Shown: positions 1-7,710, counted from the stretch's first letter. The stretch is DNA of 10,085 nucleotides from Candidatus Poseidoniaceae archaeon (GCA_013329295.1 DUKP01000150.1:1-10085), one strand, 5' to 3'. Notes: generated by a model from the letters alone, not told the origin. Made by a program: numbers and translations.

Positions 1-2783
1 TCTTTCAAGGAAATAGCAACTCCAGAATCAGGGATGTATAGGTTTGAACATCCAATATCATCGAAATTTAGGTAGGTTGTTGCTTCTCCAAGCAGCAGAT
101 TTGTGTCTTGAGTAATTATTTCAGCCATACCATCATTATCTGTAATATCTGAATCCTCAGCGAAAACAATTGTGCTTTGAGGACTGAAGAACATATTGTT
201 GATAATAGTACATTCAACTAAAGTGCCATCATTGATATTGATGGTCCAACCGTTGAAGAACGCATCATTTTCTCCGATGTTTTTGATTTGAATGAATTCA
301 TTGTCATATGGTGAAACTCTTGTAATTATGATGTCTTGAGCAGTAGCAAAGTCGGTAGCTTGTATGTTGGCGGAACCCGGTGTTGGGTAAGCACCAGAAA
401 ACCAATTTACTCCATCTTCAGAAATCCATGACTCGCAAGTATTTGCTGTAATTCCTTCACCATGTACATTTGATGTTGTGACCATGACGCCATCTGGATT
501 GTACATGTGAATCAAATCTATAGGCATAAGGAATGAGCGTGGTAGGCTAATAAGAGTATATTCGCCTGGATTTAATAAGGTAGTTTTACTACTATTTGTC
601 GTGACAATGTTTTGATTTATGCTATCTACATCAGCTAATTCAGTGATGAATAATCGGTTGCTATCGGTATCAATTCGCCACCTTAAGAGGTCAATTGGTG
701 AAGTACCATTATTGAATACCTCTACCCAATCGTTGTAATTATTGCCTAATTCATCACACCAGCCAACATATTCGGTTAATATCAAGTCGTTGGAATCAGT
801 GTATGCAGGCCATACAGGATTTATGACTCCTGGGGTAGACCATGCAGGTTCAACCCATCCAGTGACTCCTGAAGGATTGGTAGTAGTATATCCTGCATGA
901 CTGCTTCCAGGTGCTACTAATGACACATTCTCAGAGGAATGATTCCAACTAACCATGTCAACAATTCCTGAATTTGCATCAACTAAAGTGATTATGTCAC
1001 TAGTTTGTTTCAAGTAAAATGAATTAGTTCCATTCAATACAATCAAACCAGTACTTCCTGGCTGAATGATTGCATCGTTTTGAAGAGGGAAATTATAGCC
1101 TCCTAAAGTGAAACTCCTACTGTTAGATGCTTTTAATTTCCATCCAGTCAAGTCGACAGGAGATGTATCATTATTGTACAACTCAATCCATTCGCCAAGT
1201 GGCCAAGATTGGGTATCTGAACCTTCGCCATCTGGTAATATTTCTGTGAATATAATATCAACAGCAACATATGGTTCACTACCAGGTTCAGGTTCACCTG
1301 GAGTCATCCAATTTGATGGGATCCAAGCAGCACCCATATTTTCGTAATCTCTTACCATTGATACATTATCGCCAAAGAAATTACTATGCCATGCAGCATC
1401 AACAATATTACCAGAATTATCCTTCAAAACTAAGTGCTCATAATAGTCATATAAATCAAAACTATTTGACATGCCAACCAAGCGTCTTTCACCTGGGTTT
1501 ACTTCTGTCACTCCTGAGTGGGTTTGGTTGAATACCATGGTTCCTGGGTCAAAGTACAATAAATCGCCTTTGCCATTAGTTACACTCCACCCCGAAACAT
1601 CCACCATGCTGGTTCCGTTATTGACAATTTCAATCCATTTTCCATCAGGGAAGTTTCCTGAGGTATTGGTAGATGGTAAATATTCAGTGATGAAAATATC
1701 TCCTATCTTGGTTGGTAAGTTTTCCATAGTATCGAGATTTGTCATATTGATAGTTGGGTGGGCTGAGATATACATTGCATCACTGCCCGAAACCCTAGAT
1801 AGTGAGAATCCTGGCTCATTTGTAGTCCAATTTACTTCGTCACCAATAGAAGCATTTGGCCAGTGTACACGTAATTTCTCAATTGCGTTATTCAACACAC
1901 CACTGCTTGTAGAGCCATTTATCGCTACTATTCTTGTATCTCCTGCATTAATCATTAATGAATTAGGGTCGCTTGAATAACCGATTAGGTGATCTTGATC
2001 AAACTCAATGATATTACCCGCCGCATCAGATGCATACCAGCCAGTCATATCGATATTAGTTGAGCCTTGATTGTATACCTCTATCCATTCCCCACCAGGA
2101 TATGTAGCATTATCATAACTTGGTGAAGCATCAGCCATTACCTCATTGATGACAATGTCTCCAGCAAAATATTCTGGCCCAACAGGGGTGCCTCCTTGAT
2201 TGGCCTCTCCAGGGGAAAGAGTTCCGGATTCTACCCAATCTGCAGCAGGATCACTGGAATCTTCGATTAGTGAGATTCCCTCGGAAGGTGATGAGGTCCA
2301 AGTAATAGAATGAACTAGAGTGCCAGTCGGATCTTTTAGATTCACCATTCCATTAGAATTTTTCAAACAAAAGCCACATGAACCGCCATCGCCATTTCTT
2401 GCCATGACGATATAATCTCCAGCAGCAAGGTCAAGGTTTTGTGTATTTGTTGGATAGACAACGTGACTGGTGGTCATACTGAGTGGTCTGTTGTAATGAT
2501 CATCTAAAGTCCAAGTTGAAAGGTCAATCGTAGAAGTTCCAGAGTTATGTAGTTCAACCCATTCACCACTTGTCCAGTCTGAAGGCCCAACAGCACCCGT
2601 TTCTGAGCCAAAGGCATTAACCAAGACTTCAGAAATACAAATATCCCCAATACATGCAGATGAGCGACTTGATGTTTCTGAGGCTTCTTGAGTATCCTGC
2701 AATGTTTCGTTATCGAGTAAAGGTGCTAAGTAAGAACATAGCATAATAGTAATCAAAATTATTGGGTATCTTTTGTCTAGCAT
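1..2783 (-). CDS. Large secreted protein with at least six tandem lamin-tail domains (3' end outside window)
   Basis: The frame is open from an ATG at 2783 to the left edge: 927 codons, no stop, so the C-terminus is missing. Residues 5-20 form a hydrophobic signal-peptide-like segment after MLDKR; no lipobox precedes C16. The rest is made of repeated modules starting near residues 46, 208, 360, 509, 667 and 817. Each has an 'I-x-I-[ST/N]-E' strand, then a [GN]-[EDK]-[WF]-[IV]-[EQ]-[LIV]-x-N motif (GEWVELHN 73-80, GEWIEVYN 231-238, GKWIEIVN 381-388, GEWIELYN 530-537, NDWVEVFN 684-691, NEFIQIKN 828-835), then a 'DLTGW'-like strand. Several end in [ST]PG-x-x-N/P. This is the lamin-tail domain (LTD, PF00932) pattern, known in secreted prokaryotic proteins, often beside nucleases or adhesins. 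Modules are Thr/Ser/Asn-rich with many N-x-S/T sequons; module 1 has CGFC (136-139). GAGG lies 5 nt before the ATG. A surface or binding role is inferred; an enzymatic domain beyond the edge cannot be excluded. Confidence 0.88.
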   Translation of the reverse strand, partial: MLDKRYPIILITIMLCSYLAPLLDNETLQDTQEASETSSRSSACIGDICISEVLVNAFGSETGAVGPSDWTSGEWVELHNSGTSTIDLSTWTLDDHYNRPLSMTTSHVVYPTNTQNLDLAAGDYIVMARNGDGGSCGFCLKNSNGMVNLKDPTGTLVHSITWTSSPSEGISLIEDSSDPAADWVESGTLSPGEANQGGTPVGPEYFAGDIVINEVMADASPSYDNATYPGGEWIEVYNQGSTNIDMTGWYASDAAGNIIEFDQDHLIGYSSDPNSLMINAGDTRIVAINGSTSSGVLNNAIEKLRVHWPNASIGDEVNWTTNEPGFSLSRVSGSDAMYISAHPTINMTNLDTMENLPTKIGDIFITEYLPSTNTSGNFPDGKWIEIVNNGTSMVDVSGWSVTNGKGDLLYFDPGTMVFNQTHSGVTEVNPGERRLVGMSNSFDLYDYYEHLVLKDNSGNIVDAAWHSNFFGDNVSMVRDYENMGAAWIPSNWMTPGEPEPGSEPYVAVDIIFTEILPDGEGSDTQSWPLGEWIELYNNDTSPVDLTGWKLKASNSRSFTLGGYNFPLQNDAIIQPGSTGLIVLNGTNSFYLKQTSDIITLVDANSGIVDMVSWNHSSENVSLVAPGSSHAGYTTTNPSGVTGWVEPAWSTPGVINPVWPAYTDSNDLILTEYVGWCDELGNNYNDWVEVFNNGTSPIDLLRWRIDTDSNRLFITELADVDSINQNIVTTNSSKTTLLNPGEYTLISLPRSFLMPIDLIHMYNPDGVMVTTSNVHGEGITANTCESWISEDGVNWFSGAYPTPGSANIQATDFATAQDIIITRVSPYDNEFIQIKNIGENDAFFNGWTININDGTLVECTIINNMFFSPQSTIVFAEDSDITDNDGMAEIITQDTNLLLGEATTYLNFDDIGCSNLYIPDSGVAISLK

Positions 2784-2788
2784 TCTAT

Positions 2789-2795
2789 CCTCTCC
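2789..2795 (-). promoter_or_regulatory. Shine-Dalgarno sequence of the LTD protein gene
   Basis: On the minus strand this reads GGAGAGG, with GAGG 5 nt upstream of the ATG at 2783. It supports that start. No convincing TATA box lies in the 52-nt gap before the permease stop, so the gene is probably read from the upstream operon. Confidence 0.6.
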
Positions 2796-2835
2796 ATGTG
2801 TCTCGGGTATTGTTTGTCATATCTTACTTTTGATT

Positions 2836-4338
2836 TCACAAGAAGCCAAAGGCATCTTGAGCTTGTGAGAATGTGTAAATCATAATTGGCACAATGATAA
2901 TTCCCATACCGTGACTCCTTCTAATTCCGACTCTTGGTGGAATTAGACCAAGTATTGTACCGATTATCAGTACTCCAATGCCAATGAATCCAGTAGTAAA
3001 CCAGACCAATGCACTGACGAAAATGATTACCCCCATGACCATTTGTTGTAGTGGTATTGCTGCGTGTAATTTTAGCATACCTTTCCCAACAACACGCATA
3101 ATTGGCATGGCCATCAAACCTGCAGCAACGGTAATGGAAATCAATCTAATGAAGTCCGCAGTTGGTTCTGTTGATGACCAAGTATCGATTGGATACATCA
3201 TTTTCAAGGCAAGCGTTGCACCGGAACGAGATCTACCAATAATATACAAGAATCCCAATACCATTACAGTAACAGCAGTATTTACTGCAGATAAGATTGC
3301 AATAACTTCCAAATCTTGTTTGGTTTGTGGACCCTCTACTCCTCCTTCAGCCTCTGAAAGCGCAATTTCTAACAGTTCATCATCGGTTAATTCAGTTAAC
3401 CTCCTGGTTTCCCAATCCATTCCATAACCCTCTTTGCCTTGCACCTTTGCTGCAACATTTCTTCCACCCATTACAAGTACAGTTGCTTGAGATGCAGTCA
3501 TTCCAGGTAATACTCCCATGGATGCTCCGGCAACACCAGACCAGAAACATGGGACGATTAACGGCTTAGCAGGAGGTAAAGTCCAGTCTTCGTTTTGTGG
3601 CGGTATATGTGAAGTTGTAGCATAAATATCCAAAAGGTTAGCTATACCGAATAGACCAGCAAGGCTCGGTAGTAAGAGACTAGCATCTGGAATTCCTACC
3701 GGCGACCTTGCAGGTAGGCTAAATACAGCCCAACCATAGAAACCAGATAATAAAAAGAATCCAGTTGCTGCAAGGAATCCAGCAAATCGACTATCAGTAG
3801 CCAACTTATTCATTGAAAGTTTTTGCATCCACTTTGGCCAATCCAATCTCGTTGTTTCAGTTGCAAGTAGTAAGAAAGAGATACCAAGTAATAAAAAGAA
3901 AATTATGTTTCTCAAGTAATCATACCATCCCAATTCATCACCAAAAGCAATTCTTGCAACTATTATTAGTGGTAGGGAAAGGAATAATCCGAGTTGTGAA
4001 CCTCTTGCTGACCAAGCCACTCCACGTGGTGCATTACCTGATAGTAACATTCTGTGACCTGGCAATAATGAAAGCGCAGTATCCCCATCTGGAGCACCTA
4101 ACAAAGCAGATGGAATATAATTGAGAAAAGTATGCACAGTGCCGGTTGAAACAATAATTGCAGCAACAGCAGATAATGGAATCCCCCAACTTAGGAATAC
4201 AGGCGATAACGCTAGAAGAATTAAAGCAACATTATTGACGTGGAAACCAGGAATTAGCCCAGTTAATGAGCCCATTGCTACGCCAAAGAATAAGGCGAAC
4301 AACAACCATCCAAGGTCAATAAAGTATGCTTCAAACAT
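2836..4338 (-). CDS. TctA-family integral membrane permease (archaeal stand-alone type)
   Basis: A 500-aa polytopic protein with about ten or more hydrophobic segments. It carries the duplicated TctA signature: GSLTGLIPG at 23-31 followed by N35-N36, and GASMGVLPGM at 271-280. Further family motifs are GDTALSLLPGHRMLL (85-99), the NT-containing stretch ending in RSRSGA near 353-374, and GLIPPRVGIRRSHGMG near 464-479. These match PF01970/COG1784. In bacteria TctA is the large permease of the TctABC tricarboxylate transporter, working with small TctB and periplasmic TctC. Neither is in this window, so the substrate and energy coupling are unknown. An acidic hydrophilic stretch at about 298-343 looks like an inserted loop. 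The ATG is preceded by GAGGA with 6-nt spacing, overlapping the upstream stop, so translation is likely coupled to the OB-fold protein gene. Confidence 0.87.
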   Translation of the reverse strand: MFEAYFIDLGWLLFALFFGVAMGSLTGLIPGFHVNNVALILLALSPVFLSWGIPLSAVAAIIVSTGTVHTFLNYIPSALLGAPDGDTALSLLPGHRMLLSGNAPRGVAWSARGSQLGLFLSLPLIIVARIAFGDELGWYDYLRNIIFFLLLGISFLLLATETTRLDWPKWMQKLSMNKLATDSRFAGFLAATGFFLLSGFYGWAVFSLPARSPVGIPDASLLLPSLAGLFGIANLLDIYATTSHIPPQNEDWTLPPAKPLIVPCFWSGVAGASMGVLPGMTASQATVLVMGGRNVAAKVQGKEGYGMDWETRRLTELTDDELLEIALSEAEGGVEGPQTKQDLEVIAILSAVNTAVTVMVLGFLYIIGRSRSGATLALKMMYPIDTWSSTEPTADFIRLISITVAAGLMAMPIMRVVGKGMLKLHAAIPLQQMVMGVIIFVSALVWFTTGFIGIGVLIIGTILGLIPPRVGIRRSHGMGIIIVPIMIYTFSQAQDAFGFL

Positions 4339-4344
4339 GGTTAT

Positions 4345-4349
4345 TCCTC
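4345..4349 (-). promoter_or_regulatory. Shine-Dalgarno sequence of the permease, overlapping the upstream stop codon
   Basis: The minus strand reads GAGGA 6 nt before the permease ATG. Its first two bases belong to the TGA stop of the upstream gene (4350-4348). This fixes the permease start and implies co-transcription with translational coupling. Confidence 0.65.
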
Positions 4350-6108
4350 AGTAGTCGGGATATGTGTCGTTGTCATCTCTGTCGTTTTCACCATCACCAT
4401 CAGTATCAGGATTGTATGGATTTGTCCCATACAATGATTCTAAGTTGTCAGATAATCCATCGCCATCGGTATCGATGACATCTGCATTGATTAGATGATA
4501 TACAGTTGCTACAAGTTCAGGGTCTGCAACTTCCATTAGTCTACCGTTCCATGTATGGGAATAGCCTGAATGGACATTGTCAGTTCCAATGATGGTATTG
4601 TTATTTGGTGATAGCCTAATACTTTGATTAGTTCCATCTCTTTGTAACCACCATTCTCCATCTTCATCTTGTACAGCAATACCTGGAATATTTACCATTT
4701 GACTTCGAGAATATCCCCATTGTGATGCACCTTCATCCCAAATCAAATTCTTAGCGTCTGGTGCTTCTCCTAATTGATAATCATGAATTAGTAGTCTGAT
4801 TGCCATATTTATGTCATCCCAAGTTACCGAAACATTAGCCGTGATTGCTTGTCCAGCTTCTATCCATTGAGTTGAAGTTTGAGCAGGGAATGTGGCGTAG
4901 ATTTTTGTCTGTCCACGATAATCAATTTTGTCAACTAACCATCCACTGACATCTTGTACACTGGGCTCTATTGAATATCTAACAAATGCATTGATTGTAT
5001 AATGTGTATCTGGGTCATCAATCAATCTAATAGGGTCTCCAGATAACAATGCAAGTAAATCGATAATGTCTTCAGAATTAATCAAATTTCCAGTTGGAGT
5101 TCCTTCACTTGAATCAACACACCAACTCGCATCGGCTTCAGACCACATAAGTCTTCCTTGAACATCTCTAAATTGATTGTGAAGTGAACTATTAGCGTGT
5201 TCATTAAGGTCAGCCTCACTTGGTTTCAAACAGATCATGATGCCTCCAGGTCCTCGTAATTGCCATTGCTCTCCAACAGTGATATAGCCTGCAATTTCAA
5301 TCAAGTTACCAGATTGATAACTCCATGTTGATTCTTCGCCCCAGTTCAGCCTAATTATTTCAATTGGATGATTTCTATCAACCAGAATTTCAGGTCCTTG
5401 GACAGACATAACCCAATTCATATCACGTTGATTGTAAGAAATAGTTCCAGTAACTTGAACTTTTGATGATGATTCAATCCAACTGCCAACTTTTGACCTA
5501 ATATTGAGTTTGATTTGATGCTCTGCATTACCATAGGATGGATGATCTCGCAAATCAGCAGAAACAAACATTTCATCAGGTGGAATTGATTCACCGATGT
5601 ATCCAGTTAATGTGATAATTTCGTCAACATACTTTTCTGGGTCTAATGCTACATCGAGGATTGCTAATTGGACAATGTCTGGCAAATCCTCTTCATCCCA
5701 TTCCATCGCTCCTGAGCCAATTGCAGTCATGTAGATATTTCCTTCAAATTCCATTACTTTACCTGTGATTACAACATTAGTCCCGATTGGTGGTATTTCT
5801 GCTGGCCGACTCCATCTTGCTTCAACAACAGCAGTTCCATCGCTGACAATTACGTGAGTTTCCCAGTCACCGGAATTCCATGGGTCTTCACGCCAAGAGA
5901 TTATCTCTCCTTCAACTTTAACAACTTCATTTTTGTATTCAATCAAATCTTCCATTTCGACGATATCAGGTTCCCTAACCATGGCATAATAATTTAGCAC
6001 TGCGACCAAGAAAATAGCTAGAGTAAACATGACCCAAAGCTGTTGACCCCTTGTTGCTGGGTCGTCATCTGTAATTTTGTTCATAATGCTCTTTAGCACA
6101 TCCGCCAT
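4348..6108 (-). CDS. Membrane-anchored extracytoplasmic protein with OB-fold-like modules and C-terminal calcium-binding repeats
   Basis: A 586-aa protein. Residues 1-23 are charged; 24-44 form one transmembrane anchor. Repeated beta-rich modules follow. The clearest is about 60-135, with 'VVKVEGEIISW', a DGTAVVEARW strand and 'GTNVVITGKV'. Similar patterns lie at about 163-243 (ITLTGYIG ... VQVTGTIS) and 268-333 (IEIAGYIT ... DVQGRLMW), with weaker ones at about 370-445 and 470-525. The 'V-x-V-x-G-x-I' strands resemble tRNA_anti/OB-fold domains of exported archaeal proteins. The tail at 546-586 has DTDGDG twice (546-551, 568-573) with LESLYGTNPYNP between, typical of thrombospondin type-3-like calcium-binding repeats. 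The only cysteines are C293 and C330. OB folds are suggested by pattern only, and extracellular nucleic-acid binding should not be assumed. There is no clear SD before the first ATG; M9 is an alternative start. It is the first gene of the operon with the permease. Possible role: surface partner of that permease (inference). Confidence 0.8.
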   Translation of the reverse strand: MADVLKSIMNKITDDDPATRGQQLWVMFTLAIFLVAVLNYYAMVREPDIVEMEDLIEYKNEVVKVEGEIISWREDPWNSGDWETHVIVSDGTAVVEARWSRPAEIPPIGTNVVITGKVMEFEGNIYMTAIGSGAMEWDEEDLPDIVQLAILDVALDPEKYVDEIITLTGYIGESIPPDEMFVSADLRDHPSYGNAEHQIKLNIRSKVGSWIESSSKVQVTGTISYNQRDMNWVMSVQGPEILVDRNHPIEIIRLNWGEESTWSYQSGNLIEIAGYITVGEQWQLRGPGGIMICLKPSEADLNEHANSSLHNQFRDVQGRLMWSEADASWCVDSSEGTPTGNLINSEDIIDLLALLSGDPIRLIDDPDTHYTINAFVRYSIEPSVQDVSGWLVDKIDYRGQTKIYATFPAQTSTQWIEAGQAITANVSVTWDDINMAIRLLIHDYQLGEAPDAKNLIWDEGASQWGYSRSQMVNIPGIAVQDEDGEWWLQRDGTNQSIRLSPNNNTIIGTDNVHSGYSHTWNGRLMEVADPELVATVYHLINADVIDTDGDGLSDNLESLYGTNPYNPDTDGDGENDRDDNDTYPDY

Positions 6109-6119
6109 GATTATTGGTG

Positions 6120-6147
6120 TTCAAACAGTCATTTAGTCATGTTTGAA
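6120..6147. repeat. 8-bp perfect inverted repeat with 12-nt spacer in a divergent promoter region
   Basis: TTCAAACA (6120-6127) is perfectly complemented by TGTTTGAA (6140-6147). It lies 12 nt upstream of the minus-strand ATG at 6108 and about 25 nt from the TATA box shared by the divergent genes. It could be an operator or, read on the minus strand, a leader hairpin. AGTCAT occurs at 6127-6132, 6135-6140 and 6153-6158. Confidence 0.5.
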
Positions 6148-6171
6148 GGATTAGTCATATCTTGCGCGGCC

Positions 6172-6179
6172 TTTTTAAA
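6172..6179 (+). promoter_or_regulatory. TATA box of the HD phosphohydrolase gene, possibly bidirectional
   Basis: TTTTTAAA is centred about 33 nt upstream of the ATG at 6209. Archaeal transcription usually starts about 25 nt downstream of the TATA centre, so the mRNA would be nearly leaderless or have a leader of a few nucleotides. The near-palindromic TTTAAA could also direct leftward transcription of the OB-fold/permease operon with a leader of about 40 nt. The bidirectional use is inference. Confidence 0.55.
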
Positions 6180-6208
6180 CATTAAATCGAGGGAGTATCG
6201 GGGATGGA

Positions 6209-7504
6209 ATGAGAGAGAGGGTGATTCGCGACGAGATTCACAAGGATATTCTTGTGCCTTTCCAACATGCTAGAATCATAGATACTAAGGAATTCCAAAG
6301 GCTTCGCTCAATTCAGCAATTATCTACTTGCGAATATGTTTTTCCTGCTGCTAATCACAATAGATTTTCTCACTCCTTAGGAGCATATCATCTGGCGTGT
6401 AAACTGACTCAACTAATTCAAGAAGTACAGCCAGGAATAATCGATGACGACGATGCAGAATTAGTCCAACTTGCTGCATTGTTGCACGATATTGGCCATC
6501 CACCATATTCTCATTTATTGGAGACTCCAAAAGTGTTTGCAACTTTCCATTCTCATGAGCATTGGGGCAGATTACTTCTTGAATCGGAGGAAACAGAAAT
6601 TGGTAGAGTCGTTAAGGATATATTGGGAAGTAAACGTCTTGGGCGTTTATTTGCAATAATGGATGGAGATTCAGATTATGATGGTGCAGCAATACCTCCT
6701 TTCATGAAAGAAATAGTCTCTTCACAACTTGATGTAGACCGTATGGATTATCTGGTTAGGGACCAAGCAAATACTGGTGCACAGATTGGTGGATTTGATA
6801 TTGACCGAGTATTTAGGGCACTTCGAATTGGCGATGGTGGTCATTTTCATGTTAAGGCTTGGGGGCTTCCAGCGGTTGAAGCATATTTGGTTACTAGATA
6901 TCACATGTATAACCAAGTCTATTTCCATAAGGTAAATATGCTCACACAAAATTACTTGATCAAAATGTTGTCAAGAGCGAAAGTACTTGCTCAAGAGGGC
7001 GATTTGCTGCTTGATGACAAATTAGAACATATGTTGCTTAATGAATCACTAAGTCCTTCCCAATATGCAGAATTAAATGATTCACACATTAAGGTAGTAC
7101 TTGATGACTGGTCTAAGCATGATGATGAATTACTTTCGCTATATGCTGGAAAATTACTTTCCCGAAGAGATTTTCACAAATCCCTTAGAATTGATACTCT
7201 TGACATAAATATGGTTGATTTAGTTAAGGAGAGACTTGAGAAATTTATTCGAGACAAAGGCTATGATCCTGAAATTCATGTATTGTATGCTCGTATTTCC
7301 AAACGTGGTTACATGCCCTATAAGCAAGGAATTATGTTGGAAGACGGTAGAGATGCATCAGAGCATTCAGCAATGATTCGTTCACTTTCATTACCTAATG
7401 AAAGAGCCATGGTATTCGTTCCTGAAGCAGTACGCGATGAAGCGGAATTAGCGGTTAGAGAATGGATTAAGCCAAGCCAGTCATCGCTTTCACAATTTGG
7501 TTAG
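6209..7504 (+). CDS. HD superfamily phosphohydrolase, COG1078/SAMHD1-like (probable dNTP triphosphohydrolase)
   Basis: A 431-aa soluble protein. The N-terminus (VIRDEIHKDI, then F-Q-R-L-R-x-I-x-Q-L) is typical of COG1078. The metal-binding HD residues are all visible: H55 in RFSHSLGAYHLA, H93-D94 in LLHDIGHPPYSH, and D175 in SQLDVDRMDYLVRD. H97, H115 and H118 are additional active-site-region histidines. The family includes SAMHD1 and bacterial dNTP triphosphohydrolases that remove triphosphate from dNTPs. Many archaeal members are uncharacterised, so the substrate is inferred. Length fits the family; nothing is missing. The ATG is the first in this frame; an ATG at 6204 meets a stop after two codons. 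GGGGA lies just upstream. The gene is divergent from the OB-fold/permease operon and followed 40 nt later by a tRNA gene, so it is probably a single-gene unit for dNTP pool control or housekeeping. Confidence 0.9.
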   Translation: MRERVIRDEIHKDILVPFQHARIIDTKEFQRLRSIQQLSTCEYVFPAANHNRFSHSLGAYHLACKLTQLIQEVQPGIIDDDDAELVQLAALLHDIGHPPYSHLLETPKVFATFHSHEHWGRLLLESEETEIGRVVKDILGSKRLGRLFAIMDGDSDYDGAAIPPFMKEIVSSQLDVDRMDYLVRDQANTGAQIGGFDIDRVFRALRIGDGGHFHVKAWGLPAVEAYLVTRYHMYNQVYFHKVNMLTQNYLIKMLSRAKVLAQEGDLLLDDKLEHMLLNESLSPSQYAELNDSHIKVVLDDWSKHDDELLSLYAGKLLSRRDFHKSLRIDTLDINMVDLVKERLEKFIRDKGYDPEIHVLYARISKRGYMPYKQGIMLEDGRDASEHSAMIRSLSLPNERAMVFVPEAVRDEAELAVREWIKPSQSSLSQFG

Positions 7505-7511
7505 TTGGAAC

Positions 7512-7519
7512 ATTTTATG
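7512..7519 (+). promoter_or_regulatory. TATA box of the tRNA gene
   Basis: ATTTTATG, with the TTTTAT core at 7513-7518, is centred about 29 nt upstream of the tRNA 5' end at 7545. This is the expected archaeal position and implies an independent promoter directly after the HD gene stop. Confidence 0.6.
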
Positions 7520-7544
7520 ACTGAGCGGCATGACGGGCGGCTAA

Positions 7545-7621
7545 GGGCCTGTAGCTTAGTTGGTTAGAGCACCCGGCTCATAACCGGGCGGTCAAGGGTT
7601 CAAATCCCTTCGGGCCCACCA
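7545..7621 (+). tRNA. tRNA with CAU anticodon (probably tRNA-Ile2, alternatively elongator tRNA-Met)
   Basis: A full cloverleaf can be folded. The acceptor stem is GGGCCTG with CGGGCCC (one G-U pair), with discriminator A at 7618. The D-arm GCTT/GAGC has GG in the loop. The anticodon stem is CCCGG/CCGGG with loop CTCATAA and anticodon CAT at 7579-7581. The variable loop is CGGTC. The T-stem is AAGGG/CCCTT with loop TTCAAAT. CCA is encoded in the DNA (7619-7621). It is not the initiator: it has G1-C72, not A1-U72, and lacks the three G-C pairs next to the anticodon loop. The acceptor stem and the GGTC variable loop resemble archaeal isoleucine tRNAs, which favours tRNA-Ile2, whose C34 is modified to agmatidine to read AUA. 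Elongator Met cannot be excluded from one gene. Confidence 0.93.
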
Positions 7622-7700
7622 AATTGAATCTTTATTTTGTCAGAATTATTGGCCATATTCCCACAATGGTTATGAGTGTCACACAACTGGGAGTGATAAT

Positions 7701-7706
7701 AGGTGA
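7701..7706 (+). promoter_or_regulatory. Shine-Dalgarno sequence selecting a GTG start
   Basis: AGGTGA lies 4 nt before the GTG at 7711 and matches the AGGAGGTGA anti-SD complement. It favours GTG 7711 over the in-frame TTG at 7624 (2 nt after the tRNA) and the ATGs at 7666 and 7672, none of which has a comparable site. Confidence 0.6.
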
Positions 7707-7710
7707 GACT

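Noticed and set aside
1471..1980. Plus-strand open frame of 169 codons inside the LTD protein region
   Set aside because: It is antisense to a continuous 927-codon minus-strand frame with repeated, recognisable domain motifs. Its own translation has no family pattern. The same applies to the other plus-strand frames at 1108-1531.
1..2783. The repeated modules as DNA tandem repeats or a CRISPR-like array
   Set aside because: The similarity is at the protein-motif level with about 150-residue periodicity. The DNA copies are strongly diverged, with no identical repeats or regular spacers.
2978..3427. Plus-strand open frame of 149 codons opposite the permease
   Set aside because: It is an antisense shadow of the TctA-family gene, which has clear family motifs across its whole length. 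The shorter plus-strand frames at 3327-4354 are rejected for the same reason.
6129..6140. Minus-strand mini-frame ATG-ACT-AAA-TGA upstream of the OB-fold protein, possible upstream peptide
   Set aside because: It has only three codons, no ribosome binding site, and is fully explained by the AGTCAT repeats and the spacer of the inverted repeat.
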